DNA of 6,215 nt from JAQGMO01 sp050954505 (lineage in GTDB: Bacteria; Pseudomonadota; Gammaproteobacteria; Burkholderiales; Burkholderiaceae_D). A program made the position numbers and the translations under genes. Within the stretch, counting starts at the first letter, position 1. Each line of letters begins with the position of its first letter. The notes beneath the pieces were generated by a model. It did not search any database. It saw only the letters and a program-made list of their open reading frames with translations, and had not been told where the DNA came from. Where the stretch lies: NCBI GenBank assembly GCA_050954505.1, contig JBPBPY010000139.1:1-6215 (forward strand), given 5' to 3'. Below are positions 1 to 5,775 of this stretch, piece after piece.

Positions 1-1889
1 CGGCAAACACCCGCATCTTTATCCGTGGCACAAACACCGGTGGCAAAGTTGACCCGGCACCGCAATTGTTTGTGACCAAGCCAGATCGTTTCGCTGCGCT
101 CGAGGCGGCAGGCGTAAAGTTGCGAAATATTTTTTCAATGCGCCGGGTATATATGCCGTATGTGGGCCCAGCAATGCGGCTATATCGCACATCAGACCAA
201 ACTGAACGCGATTTTTATTGGCAGGAAGATGAAAATTTGCCGCGAGTGGATATTCAAGCTTGGGCGCTTTCAAATACGGTAAAAATCGCTGAAATTTATG
301 ATGAAAGCCCTTCTGGTAATCACTTGGGTAAGGTATTTACTTCATATGGCACGCCCGCAGACTATCCAACGCTGACGCTTAGCAACGCGGCAGGCTTCCC
401 TGAGGTGACGTGGCCAAACGGAAAGCGTATGGAATTCCATACGCCTACGTTTGGGCAGACTGAGCAGACATTTTTCGGCCTCATCGATAATCAAGGCGGC
501 CAGCCATACCAGTTCATTCGCCAAGATATTTACAATGGGCCTATGCAAGTCGGCCCGGGGTATTACAACGTAAACACAGGTTCAAGCACTGAACTCAAGG
601 CGAGTGCAAGCGGTCGGCACTATACCGCGGCCACGTTTAAGGCAAACACTGCGAACGGCATCAAGCTTTACGTCGATGACGTGGTAGTTGCGCAGGAGGA
701 TGCGCCAGCCTACACGTTTAACCCTGCATTTCAGAATTCTGAAGCACAAATGGGCTATTTTCGCTTTTCGCCGGGCGCTTGGTCCGGCGCCTGGCAAGAA
801 GTCATGCTCTTCGACACAGCGCTTGATGCGTCAGTGATTGCAGGATTCAGGGCTGATGCAGAGGCGTACTACGCCGTTCCACTGCCACCGTTGCCCGCTA
901 TCCCTGACGCGCCTCCGGAAACAGCGTATGCGGCGCCTACAGGCTTCGCCACGCTGATCAATTACAAGGGGTTCAATTTCCCCGGCGCTGAATTCAGTCT
1001 TGGCAACAAAGAAGCCAAGCTGGGATACGACTATTTCTATCCAAACCCAAGCACGTTCCCTTATTGGCGTAACAAAGGGTTCGGTTTGATGCGTCTGCCA
1101 TTCGACATGTTCCGCACCTACCGGACCGCACATGGCGCGCTCGATACCACTGAGCTGACGGAAATGAAGAAGGTAATCGATGCTGCCGGCGCCCTGGGCA
1201 TGCGCGTCGTTCTCGATCCGCACAACTACGGATCCACAGCGCCAACGAACGGTGCAATCGGTGTTGATCCTGGCGCAACCGATTTGTTTGCCGACTTCTG
1301 GAAACGCATGGCGCAGAAGTGGCTGAACTATCCAAACGTCATCTTTAACTTGATGAATGAGCCGGGTCACCAGTCGCCCGCTCAATGGAAGACGGCGTGC
1401 CAAACGGTAATCACTGCCATTCGATCGACCGGCGCGACGCAGCTCATCATGATTCCAGGCGCTGCGAACTCGACTGGCGCGCATAGCTGGGTCAGCAGCG
1501 GCAACGCAGCAGTGTGGGCGGGCTTCAATGGCGATCCTGCGAACAATTTCGTGTTCGACATGCACAACTACATGGACTCGGATTTTTCGGGTACCAGTGC
1601 TGTTTGCGCAGTCGGATCGGGCAACACGTTGGTTGACGCAACGAACTGGGCGCGCACTAACGGGTTCAAGATCATCCTGGGCGAATTCGGCTACTCGACT
1701 GATCCATCATGCACGACCGAAGGCCCGGCCATGGTTGCGTACATGAAGAACAACGCAGATGTGTGGCTTGGCTGGACCTGGTGGGCAGCGAGCGGGTTCT
1801 CGGCGACTTATCCGTATTTCATCCAGCCGGCCGATTACTCTGCGCCGGTGGATAACCCGAAGCTGGCTGCATTGGTGGCCGGCATTTAA
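1..1889 (+). CDS. Phage structural/depolymerase protein: AbfB/LamG-like beta-sandwich fused to GH5 cellulase domain (5' partial)
   Basis: The frame is open to the left edge (first full codon at 3), so the true start lies upstream; TTG at 66 is only the first start-like codon. About 628 residues are visible. Codons from about 120 to 870 resemble the phage-borne arabinofuranosidase-B catalytic/LamG-like beta-sandwich: the pattern YVGPAMRLYRTSD is followed by a YDESPSGN-type motif (usual form WYDQSGNG), and the block ends in VMLFDTAL...AYY. A proline-rich linker follows (about 870-925). From about 948 to 1870 is a glycoside hydrolase family 5 domain. It has RLPF (Arg codon 1092), DPHN (His 1221), the acid/base Glu of NEP (1359-1361), HNY (His 1563), the nucleophile Glu of GEFG (1683-1685) and WTWW, so the conserved GH5 active-site set looks intact. 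The C-terminal part, with two Cys flanking the nucleophile, resembles subfamily 5_5 endoglucanases such as Trichoderma EGII and Ralstonia Egl. Inferred role: a virion-associated or released enzyme cleaving beta-1,4-glucan-like polysaccharide. It sits next to the head-tail connector genes, an unusual place for a tail depolymerase. Substrate and virion location are not shown by the sequence. Confidence 0.85.
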   Translation, partial: ANTRIFIRGTNTGGKVDPAPQLFVTKPDRFAALEAAGVKLRNIFSMRRVYMPYVGPAMRLYRTSDQTERDFYWQEDENLPRVDIQAWALSNTVKIAEIYDESPSGNHLGKVFTSYGTPADYPTLTLSNAAGFPEVTWPNGKRMEFHTPTFGQTEQTFFGLIDNQGGQPYQFIRQDIYNGPMQVGPGYYNVNTGSSTELKASASGRHYTAATFKANTANGIKLYVDDVVVAQEDAPAYTFNPAFQNSEAQMGYFRFSPGAWSGAWQEVMLFDTALDASVIAGFRADAEAYYAVPLPPLPAIPDAPPETAYAAPTGFATLINYKGFNFPGAEFSLGNKEAKLGYDYFYPNPSTFPYWRNKGFGLMRLPFDMFRTYRTAHGALDTTELTEMKKVIDAAGALGMRVVLDPHNYGSTAPTNGAIGVDPGATDLFADFWKRMAQKWLNYPNVIFNLMNEPGHQSPAQWKTACQTVITAIRSTGATQLIMIPGAANSTGAHSWVSSGNAAVWAGFNGDPANNFVFDMHNYMDSDFSGTSAVCAVGSGNTLVDATNWARTNGFKIILGEFGYSTDPSCTTEGPAMVAYMKNNADVWLGWTWWAASGFSATYPYFIQPADYSAPVDNPKLAALVAGI

Positions 1890-1936
1890 GCCTGGCGCCA
1901 ATCATTGAAAAACTTTGCGCGATTAAAGGGAGTCGA

Positions 1937-2437
1937 ATGTCACTCATCGTAGAAACTGGGACGGGAAACGTCGATTCCGAATCATATTGCTCAGTTGAAA
2001 CTGCAGATGCCTACCATAGCTCCATCGGGAATGAAACGGAGTGGTGCTATTTAGACACGTACGTCAAAGAACAACTGCTGCGCAAAGCAACACTGCAAAT
2101 GCTCCAAGTGTACTGGTGCAAGTGGGCTGGTCGTCGAGCAAACGAATTGCAAGCTTTGGACTGGCCGCGTGAGTGCGTTTATGCCAATGGGTTTGCCGTC
2201 TCGACCACACTCGTTCCCGTGCCAGTGCAAAAAGCATGTGCTGAGTATGCGCTGCGCGCCAAGAGCGGTGCCCTTGCAGCAGACATTGGCCAAGCAGTGA
2301 AGCGAGAAAAAATAGGTGTATTGGAAGTTGAGTATGCCGACGCATCAACCGCTGAGATCAAATACCCAGCCTTGGACCGCATGGTAGAGCCTTACTTCAA
2401 GACCAGGGCTGGCCGCATCATGTTGGAGCGCGCATGA
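1937..2437 (+). CDS. Head-tail connector protein, DnaT-like (DnaT_2 / Ad1-type adaptor)
   Basis: This 166-aa protein has the layout of the phage family often annotated as 'putative DnaT-like ssDNA-binding protein', which works as the adaptor between portal and neck. It opens with LIVETGTGNVDSESYCSVETADAYH, in which the G-x-G-x-x-(D/N)-S-x-(S/Y) and ADAYH elements are family hallmarks. A helical KEQLLRKATLQMLQ block follows, then WAGRR and LDWPRECV, and then a VPVPVQKACAEYALRA helix. No DNA-replication role is implied. ATG 1937 is chosen because of an AAAGGGAG ribosome site (1925-1932) and because the conserved N-terminal motif starts at once. It lies 47 nt after the GH5 gene, and its TGA overlaps the next ATG by 4 nt, consistent with translational coupling. 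The family call is firm; the exact position in the neck is inferred from families and gene order. Confidence 0.82.
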   Translation: MSLIVETGTGNVDSESYCSVETADAYHSSIGNETEWCYLDTYVKEQLLRKATLQMLQVYWCKWAGRRANELQALDWPRECVYANGFAVSTTLVPVPVQKACAEYALRAKSGALAADIGQAVKREKIGVLEVEYADASTAEIKYPALDRMVEPYFKTRAGRIMLERA

Positions 2438-2826
2438 GCTTCGACTACGCAAAATCAGCAGTCACCGCCGACCGCCTGATCAAGAAGTTTGGCCAGGCGG
2501 TGAGGATTCGCCGCATCACAGTCGGCGCCTATGACCCAGCACTTGGAGAAGCTCCTATGACGAAGCTGGACCATGATGGTATTGGCGCGCTGCTTGACTT
2601 CGAGCAGCGGGATATTGATGGATCGAGGATCAAGGTTGGCGACCAGCGGTTGCTGTTGTCTCCGAAAAAGGCAGACGGCTCGGCCATGCCTCTGCCCACG
2701 ACAGATGATCTGGTCGTGATTGGCACAACGGAATACAGCGTTCAGCCGAGCAAGCAATTGGCGCCGGCAGGAGTGCCCGTGCTGTTTGACCTGCATATCA
2801 GGGGGACTAGTGCCAACAACGTTTGA
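2434..2826 (+). CDS. Head-tail joining / head completion stopper protein
   Basis: This is a 130-aa protein with an N-terminal helix (about residues 1-20, DRLIKKFGQAVRIRR). A beta-rich body follows: GAYDPALGEAP, GALLDFEQRDIDGSRIKVGDQRLLLSP, then DDLVVIGTTEYSVQPSKQLAPAG. The pattern of a G-D-x-R-L/W-L-L beta hairpin followed by a 'V.. vkplapAG..V.y.l.vrG' ending is typical of small phage head-tail joining or stopper proteins (lambda gpFII/SPP1 gp16 functional class). It is the second gene of the connector cluster. Its ATG lies in an ATGA overlap with the previous stop, and GGAG at 2425-2428 gives 5 nt spacing. Its end overlaps the next gene's GTG start by 17 nt. Function rests on size, pattern and gene order rather than on a diagnostic motif. 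Confidence 0.72.
   Translation: MSFDYAKSAVTADRLIKKFGQAVRIRRITVGAYDPALGEAPMTKLDHDGIGALLDFEQRDIDGSRIKVGDQRLLLSPKKADGSAMPLPTTDDLVVIGTTEYSVQPSKQLAPAGVPVLFDLHIRGTSANNV
2800..2812 (+). promoter_or_regulatory. Ribosome binding site deciding a GTG start
   Basis: AGGGGG at 2800-2805 lies 4 nt before GTG at 2810-2812. It supports a start inside the end of the preceding gene instead of the more upstream ATG at 2720. Translation from 2720 would give a Cys/Trp/Arg-rich leader that is just a shadow of the stopper gene. Confidence 0.6.
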
Positions 2827-3388
2827 GCTGCAGGTTCGGGAGTTTGCCGAGCTGGCCAAGGCCAACGCCGAGCTGGTGGTTCGAAAAGTTACCCTGGATA
2901 TGGCGGTCGCCGTCATTAAGCGCAGCCCGGTTGGCAATCCCGAATTGTGGGCAGAGAACGCCCATGCCGCGGCGTATAACAACGAAGTCAACGAAGAGAA
3001 CGCGCGGCGCCGGACAGTTCCCGAGAATTTGACGAAGAATGGCCGATTGAAGCCGGGCGCAAAGCTCAATGATGGGATGTCTATCAAGGCTCCGGATGGA
3101 TACACGGGAGGTCGATTCCGCGCGAATTACTTCTTCACCCTGAATGCACCGTCGAATGAGTCAACAGACCAGGTCGATCCAACGGGCGCCGAGTCAATCG
3201 GACGCATGACAGCGCAGATAGCGGATTCCGCTGTGGGTTATGTTGCATATGTGCAAAACAATTTGCCGTATGCGGAGCGTCTCGAAAATGGTTGGTCGAA
3301 GAAACAAGCCCCCGCCGGAATGGTCGGCGTTACGGTTGCCGAATTCCAACAGTTTGTGGATAAAGCCGTCGCAGGATTGAAGAAATGA
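2810..3388 (+). CDS. HK97 gp10-like neck / tail completion protein
   Basis: Starting at GTG 2810, the product is 192 aa. It opens with an amphipathic N-terminal helix (residues about 8-37) followed by SPVGNPELW (39-47), the usual 'tPVDTG' region of HK97 gp10-like proteins. YTGGRFRANY (98-107) is the 'GrlraSW' equivalent. NNLPYAERLENGWSKKQAPAGMV (150-172) is the family's 'YA..lE.G...kqaP.GMv' signature, and a C-terminal helix completes the fold. Members sit at the tail end of the connector and help join tail to head. Residues 55-90 (NEVNEENARRR...LNDGMSIKAPDG) form a longer insertion between the first two motifs than in short members. The gene overlaps the previous one by 17 nt and the next by 4 nt (ATGA). 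The main uncertainty is the start, not the family. Confidence 0.82.
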   Translation: MPTTFELQVREFAELAKANAELVVRKVTLDMAVAVIKRSPVGNPELWAENAHAAAYNNEVNEENARRRTVPENLTKNGRLKPGAKLNDGMSIKAPDGYTGGRFRANYFFTLNAPSNESTDQVDPTGAESIGRMTAQIADSAVGYVAYVQNNLPYAERLENGWSKKQAPAGMVGVTVAEFQQFVDKAVAGLKK

Positions 3389-3798
3389 GCAAAGCAATCA
3401 TCCGCGAGTTGTTCGAGGCGAGACTGACGGCTTGGGCTGCAGCTCGCACCCCAGCCCTTCGAATCGCATACGAAAACAACTCATTCAACCCGATCACCGG
3501 CGAAGTCTACTTGCGCGCCTTTGTCCTACCCGGCACGACATTCAGTGACGACCTGGCGGGTAGTCATCGCGGCTATGTGGGACTGTACCAAGTGTCGATC
3601 GTGGTTCCGCGCAATAGCGGCAACCGGGTGTCAGGCCAGATCGAGCGCGAGCTTGACGAGTTGTTTCCTGTGAACCTCCGTCTGACCGGCGGACTCACGC
3701 TACAGATTCTCACGCCCATGAGCGGATCAACAGCCATGGACGACGAAGACACGACAACCATTGCAGTCCGCTGCCAGTACAGGGCAGATACGATTTAA
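3385..3798 (+). CDS. Tail terminator protein (DUF4128-like)
   Basis: This 137-aa protein resembles the phage DUF4128 family, counterparts of lambda gpU that cap the tail tube at the head-proximal end. Visible features are an N-terminal helix (IIRELFEARLTAWAAAR), the conserved 'iayeN..F.P..g..YLRa.vlP' strand region (residues about 27-52), the central GLYQVSIVVPRNSG strand, a helix with QIERELDELFP, and a C-terminal strand ending IAVRCQYRADTI. The ATG overlaps the upstream TGA (ATGA), with AGGA at 3373-3376 as a plausible ribosome site. It is the last gene before a strong terminator, closing the connector transcription unit. Family assignment is from pattern recognition and fits the gene order. 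Confidence 0.8.
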   Translation: MSKAIIRELFEARLTAWAAARTPALRIAYENNSFNPITGEVYLRAFVLPGTTFSDDLAGSHRGYVGLYQVSIVVPRNSGNRVSGQIERELDELFPVNLRLTGGLTLQILTPMSGSTAMDDEDTTTIAVRCQYRADTI

Positions 3799-3823
3799 AA
3801 CCGCCTTCGGGCAAACAACCACC

Positions 3824-3847
3824 AAGCCGCTTTCGAGCGGCTTTTTT
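3824..3847 (+). terminator. Rho-independent terminator between tail terminator and tail tube genes
   Basis: AAGCCGCT (3824-3831) and AGCGGCTT (3836-3843) form a perfect 8-bp stem around a TTCG tetraloop (3832-3835). The T run continues to 3847. A weaker 3-bp stem with TTCG loop precedes it (3803-3812). No promoter is obvious between it and the tail tube start at 3867. Downstream expression therefore needs read-through, antitermination or a promoter upstream of the hairpin. Confidence 0.88.
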
Positions 3848-3854
3848 AATGTCT

Positions 3855-3869
3855 GAAAGGTTTATTATG
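3855..3869 (+). promoter_or_regulatory. Ribosome binding site choosing the tail tube start
   Basis: GAAAGG (3855-3860) lies 6 nt before ATG 3867. An in-frame ATG at 3849 would begin right after the terminator's T run, with no ribosome site. The 3867 start is preferred. Confidence 0.7.
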
Positions 3870-4517
3870 GCAATTAGTTTACCGAATGGCGCCACTCTCT
3901 CAATCGCGTCCGCCTACGGCACCGCAACTGCGGTGAGCGGCATCACAAATGCGACTGAAGCTGTCGCCACCGTCGCTTCGGCCACCAATTTGACCGTTGG
4001 CGGCATCGTCGAGATCACGTCAGGCTGGTCGAAGTTGAACCTGCGCCTGGCTCGAATCAAAACAGTTACGGGTACGGCGATCACGTTGGAAGCGATCGAC
4101 ACAACTAACCTGATCAAGTTTCCAGCCGGTTCGGGCATTGGCTCGCTGCGTCCAATTACAACTTGGACTCAACTGACCCAAGTGCTTGAATTCTCTACAT
4201 CTGGAGGCGATCAGAATTACACCAATTACAGCTTTCTCGAAGATCCGACAGAGCGCCAGATTCCAACGAACAAGTCAGCGCAATCGATTAGTGTGACGCT
4301 TGGCGATGACGTGACGTTGCCGTGGTACAGCGTTTTGGATAAAGCCGATGACGACAAGCTGCCGCGCGGGCTGCGCCTCTCACTACCAAGTGGTTCAAAC
4401 ATTTTTTACGACACGATTGCGAGTTTTAATAAAACTCCGACCGTGACCAAGAATGAAGTTATGGGCCTCGCCGCGTCTTTCTCGCTGACGGCTGACACAA
4501 CCAGGTATGCATCGTAA
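3867..4517 (+). CDS. Phage tail tube (major tail) protein
   Basis: From ATG 3867 the product is 216 aa. Its composition is rich in Thr, Ala and Ser with alternating beta strands. Key segments are ISLPNGATLSIASAYGTA, TNLTVGGIVEITSGWSKLN (a turn-rich barrel element), RPITTWTQLTQVLEFSTSGGDQNYTNYSFLED, and the C-terminal DTIASFNKTPTVTKNEVMGLAASFSLTADTTRY. The closing pattern, in which a conserved 'P..t.nevm...as.sl.g..t.y' strand ends the protein, is typical of siphovirus tail tube proteins. It polymerises into the tube on the tape measure. No separate C-terminal Ig-like domain is present, unlike lambda gpV. It follows the terminator directly and ends in TAATG, sharing one base with the chaperone start, so translation of the two is probably coupled. 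Confidence 0.85.
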   Translation: MAISLPNGATLSIASAYGTATAVSGITNATEAVATVASATNLTVGGIVEITSGWSKLNLRLARIKTVTGTAITLEAIDTTNLIKFPAGSGIGSLRPITTWTQLTQVLEFSTSGGDQNYTNYSFLEDPTERQIPTNKSAQSISVTLGDDVTLPWYSVLDKADDDKLPRGLRLSLPSGSNIFYDTIASFNKTPTVTKNEVMGLAASFSLTADTTRYAS

Positions 4518-4828
4518 TGGGCAAACTTCTGCTTACCCCAAGCGCAGTATTTTCGGCACCGGTCAGCATTCCTGTTGCCGGTGGTGCGCCCGTCGAAGTG
4601 ATGATGAAGTTTAAGCATCGCACGAAAAAAGATCTGGATGCTTTCGTTAAGGGCCGAGTCGACAAGTCCGATGTCGACGCTTTCACCGAAATGGTTTCCG
4701 GGTGGGATTTGGAAGACGAATTCAGTCCAGCCAACATTGAGCTGCTCTTAGAAAACTACATCGGCACTGCTGTCGCAACCTTCCAAGCTTATGTCGATGA
4801 GCTGGTGCGAGGTCGCCAAAAAAACTGA
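4517..4828 (+). CDS. Tail assembly chaperone (gpG-like)
   Basis: This 103-aa protein begins in the TAATG junction with the tail tube gene. An N-terminal beta part (LLLTPSAVFSAPVSIPVAGGAPVEVMMKFKHRTKKDLDAFV) is followed by helices (DKSDVDAFTEMVSGWDLEDEFSPANIELLLENYIGTAVATFQAYVDELVRGRQKN). The 'F.h.tr.el..f......d.....e.v.gWd....fs.enl..ll..y...' pattern is that of phage tail assembly chaperones. These bind tail tube subunits and the tape measure before assembly and are absent from the virion. The last three sense codons are CAA AAA AAC, followed by tandem stops TGA TAG (4826-4831). The 3' end is itself a frameshift site producing a longer GT form. Position and length match the G role exactly. 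Confidence 0.82.
   Translation: MGKLLLTPSAVFSAPVSIPVAGGAPVEVMMKFKHRTKKDLDAFVKGRVDKSDVDAFTEMVSGWDLEDEFSPANIELLLENYIGTAVATFQAYVDELVRGRQKN
4819..4825 (+). other. Programmed -1 ribosomal frameshift slippery site A AAA AAC
   Basis: In the G reading frame the codons are CA-A AAA AAC TGA. That is the X XXY YYZ heptamer in the correct phase, immediately before the stop. Slipping back one base reads AAA AAA CTG ATA GCC and enters the T frame, which is open from 4801 to 5133. G/GT frameshifting is well established in long-tailed phages. Confidence 0.85.
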
Positions 4829-5136
4829 TAGCCGCTGCCGAGGCGCTTTACTCAAAATCGGTGGGCGCAGCGGAAGCGGCGGCCTTCAATCTTACTGTTG
4901 AAGAGGCGAATGGTCCGCCAGTTCGGGTGTGGCCGGACAACATCTTGGCAGTTGAGGTATTTATCGAGATGGCCACACAGTGGCGCACCGGCTTTTCCGG
5001 GCCGGTTGGCCTGGACTACGGGGTATTGTCGATGGTTATGGATGTGGCCGGCGTGCCGAAGAAAAAGCGGAACGAGGTGTTTCGGGATTTGAAGGCGATG
5101 GAAGTGGCGGCGCTGGGGGTGATGCGAGCGGGGTAG
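4825..5136 (+). CDS. T segment of the GT tail chaperone frameshift product (DUF1799-like)
   Basis: This frame lies -1 relative to G and gives 103 residues after the slip; with the 103 residues of G the GT fusion would be about 206 aa. Visible features are an Ala/Glu-rich helix just after the junction, VWPDNILAVEVFIEMATQWRTG, and then GPVGLDYGVLSMVMDVAGV and VFRDLKAMEVAALGVM. The 'tQWr.g..G..GLDY' motif is characteristic of DUF1799 phage proteins, which occupy the T position. There is no good independent start. The frame's preceding stop is at 4798-4800, and the first start codon, GTG 4861, has no ribosome site. Translation as a GT fusion is therefore much more likely than a separate protein. 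GT recruits the tape measure and tail tube subunits during assembly in the lambda paradigm. An annotation pipeline may call only 4861-5136. Confidence 0.8.
   Translation: MIAAAEALYSKSVGAAEAAAFNLTVEEANGPPVRVWPDNILAVEVFIEMATQWRTGFSGPVGLDYGVLSMVMDVAGVPKKKRNEVFRDLKAMEVAALGVMRAG
4832..4873 (+). promoter_or_regulatory. Frameshift-stimulating stem-loop
   Basis: CCGCTGC (4832-4838) pairs perfectly with GCAGCGG (4867-4873), leaving a 28-nt loop that could take part in a pseudoknot. The stem begins 6 nt after the slippery heptamer, inside the usual 5-9 nt window. An alternative partner for the 5' arm is AGCGGC at 4875-4880. Whether a pseudoknot forms cannot be settled by eye. Confidence 0.55.
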
Positions 5137-5166
5137 CAACAGGGTTGCTCAAAGCTACTCTGTTGC
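5133..5166 (+). repeat. Nested inverted repeats after the GT stop
   Basis: Three mutually exclusive pairings overlap the T stop codon: AGCAAC/GTTGCT (5135-5140 with 5144-5149), GTAGC/GCTAC (5133-5137 with 5154-5158) and GCAACAG/CTGTTGC (5136-5142 with 5160-5166). No T tract follows, so a simple intrinsic terminator is not supported. The remaining 62 bases to the convergent gene (5167-5228) show only a C7 run (5205-5211) and two CCTTGG words. Confidence 0.35.
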
Positions 5167-5228
5167 GACCATCTTCAAGCGGGTCACAATTCTTATCACG
5201 CCTACCCCCCCTTGGAGAATCCCTTGGC

Positions 5229-5687
5229 TTAAGGTTTATTACGTATCTGGCCGATCGAAGGGTCATCTTCGCTAATTTCATCAAACATATCGTCTTGCTC
5301 TGGGTCTACCACTCCCTCAATCACCCCGAGAAAGTAAGTCAAGCCGGCTAACTCTTTCATCAATGGGTTTAATTGCTTGGCAGGGGTTTTTTGATCTCGC
5401 AGAAGAATCACCGCGCGCATAAGTGTGGAAGTTGCGCGATCGTAGTATTTAGTTAACAGGTCTATATGAGACTGATTTTCTCGGAAAATCTCGTCCAATT
5501 GGCGCTTGACATCTAAGCTACTGCCTTGACCAGCAGGCGAAAGAATGCGCGAAGCTTGTTCAAGGCGAGCAATTATTTCCGCATTCATCGAGCGGCCATT
5601 TTTCTCTGCGCTTTCCTGCACCTCAGAATGTAAATCGCGGGGCAGTCGCAGTGCAGTTTTAATGAAATCATCTTGTTTGGTAGCCAT
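5229..5687 (-). CDS. Arc/Mnt-type ribbon-helix-helix DNA-binding repressor
   Basis: This 152-aa protein has an N-terminal ribbon-helix-helix domain: strand FIKTALRLP (residues 8-16), helix A RDLHSEVQESAEKNG, turn and helix B RSMNAEIIARLEQA. NGRSMN-(A/S)-E is the diagnostic Arc/Mnt/TraY-family motif, and P22 Mnt has NGRSMNSEL at the same place. Compared with Arc Gln9-Asn11-Arg13, the DNA-reading strand positions are Lys10, Ala12 and Arg14. Residues about 57-125 are helical and may oligomerise, as Mnt's C-terminal coiled coil does. A strongly acidic tail (DPEQDDMFDEISEDDP, 128-143) follows. At 152 aa it is much longer than Mnt (about 82 aa). ATG 5687 is the only usable start: an in-frame stop lies at 5703-5705 and no strong ribosome site is seen. 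It runs against the late genes and diverges from a second ribbon-helix-helix gene across 107 bp of operator-like DNA. Inferred role: repressor of the rightward promoter and of itself. Confidence 0.85.
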   Translation of the reverse strand: MATKQDDFIKTALRLPRDLHSEVQESAEKNGRSMNAEIIARLEQASRILSPAGQGSSLDVKRQLDEIFRENQSHIDLLTKYYDRATSTLMRAVILLRDQKTPAKQLNPLMKELAGLTYFLGVIEGVVDPEQDDMFDEISEDDPSIGQIRNKP

Positions 5688-5703
5688 TCGCGAATAATAC
5701 CAC

Positions 5704-5715
5704 TACCATGAAGGC
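5704..5715 (-). promoter_or_regulatory. Operator-like motif copy 1 (inverted)
   Basis: Read on the minus strand this is GCCTTCATGGTA, fitting the shared word GCCTYCAYNGTR also seen at 5727 and 5762 in the opposite orientation. It lies in the predicted leader of the leftward repressor gene. It is a candidate ribbon-helix-helix binding site; the motif comes from three copies only. Confidence 0.45.
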
Positions 5716-5724
5716 AAAAATAAC

Positions 5725-5753
5725 TTGCCTCCACCGTAAAGTCTATGTATTAT
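5725..5753 (+). promoter_or_regulatory. Rightward promoter for the small RHH gene
   Basis: TTGCCT (5725-5730, 4/6 to the -35 consensus) and TATTAT (5748-5753, 5/6 to the -10 consensus) are separated by exactly 17 bp. Transcription would start near 5760, giving a leader of about 35 nt before ATG 5795. The -10 lies in the palindrome GTATTATAC (5747-5755), which also holds the leftward -10, and operator copy 2 covers part of its -35 and spacer. Confidence 0.6.
5727..5744 (+). promoter_or_regulatory. Operator-like motif copy 2
   Basis: GCCTCCACCGTAAAGTCT matches the copy at 5762-5779 at 15 of 18 positions, with 35 bp between equivalent bases. It overlaps the -35 and spacer of the rightward promoter, so occupancy would block that promoter. 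Confidence 0.55.
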
Positions 5754-5775
5754 ACAAATACGCCTTCACTGTGAA
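5749..5775 (-). promoter_or_regulatory. Leftward promoter for the 152-aa RHH repressor
   Basis: On the minus strand a perfect TATAAT (5754 down to 5749) is preceded by TTCACA (5775 down to 5770, 5/6 to consensus). The 15-bp spacing is shorter than ideal; with 17 bp the -35 would read ACTTCA. The start would be near 5742, about 55 nt before the ATG. It shares its -10 bases with the rightward promoter, so the two should be mutually exclusive. Confidence 0.55.

Noticed and set aside
66..68. TTG at 66 as the true start of the GH5 gene
   Set aside because: The frame is open to the left edge with sensible protein (RIFIRGTNTGGKVDPAP) and there is no ribosome site before the TTG. The gene is simply cut by the window.
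831..1565. Long minus-strand open frame opposite the GH5 domain
   Set aside because: It is the antisense shadow of a GC-rich gene, with Arg/His/Cys-rich composition, no ribosome site and no recognisable domain.
2720..2809. Upstream extension of the gp10-like gene to ATG 2720
   Set aside because: The extra 30 residues are rich in Cys, Trp and Arg and lie wholly inside the stopper gene in another frame. GTG 2810 has its own ribosome site and gives a normal family N-terminus.
2455..3105. 216-codon minus-strand open frame across the stopper and gp10-like genes
   Set aside because: It lies antisense to two well-supported overlapping genes, has low-complexity composition and no family resemblance.
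5211..5226. Direct repeat CCTTGG...CCTTGG as an attachment or insertion footprint
   Set aside because: Six-base words 12 bases apart are expected by chance, and no integrase or mobile element lies nearby.
4980..5351. Plus-strand open frame running from the T segment into the repressor gene
   Set aside because: It overlaps the DUF1799-like frame and then the antisense of the repressor. Composition is Gly/Arg-rich and there is no motif.
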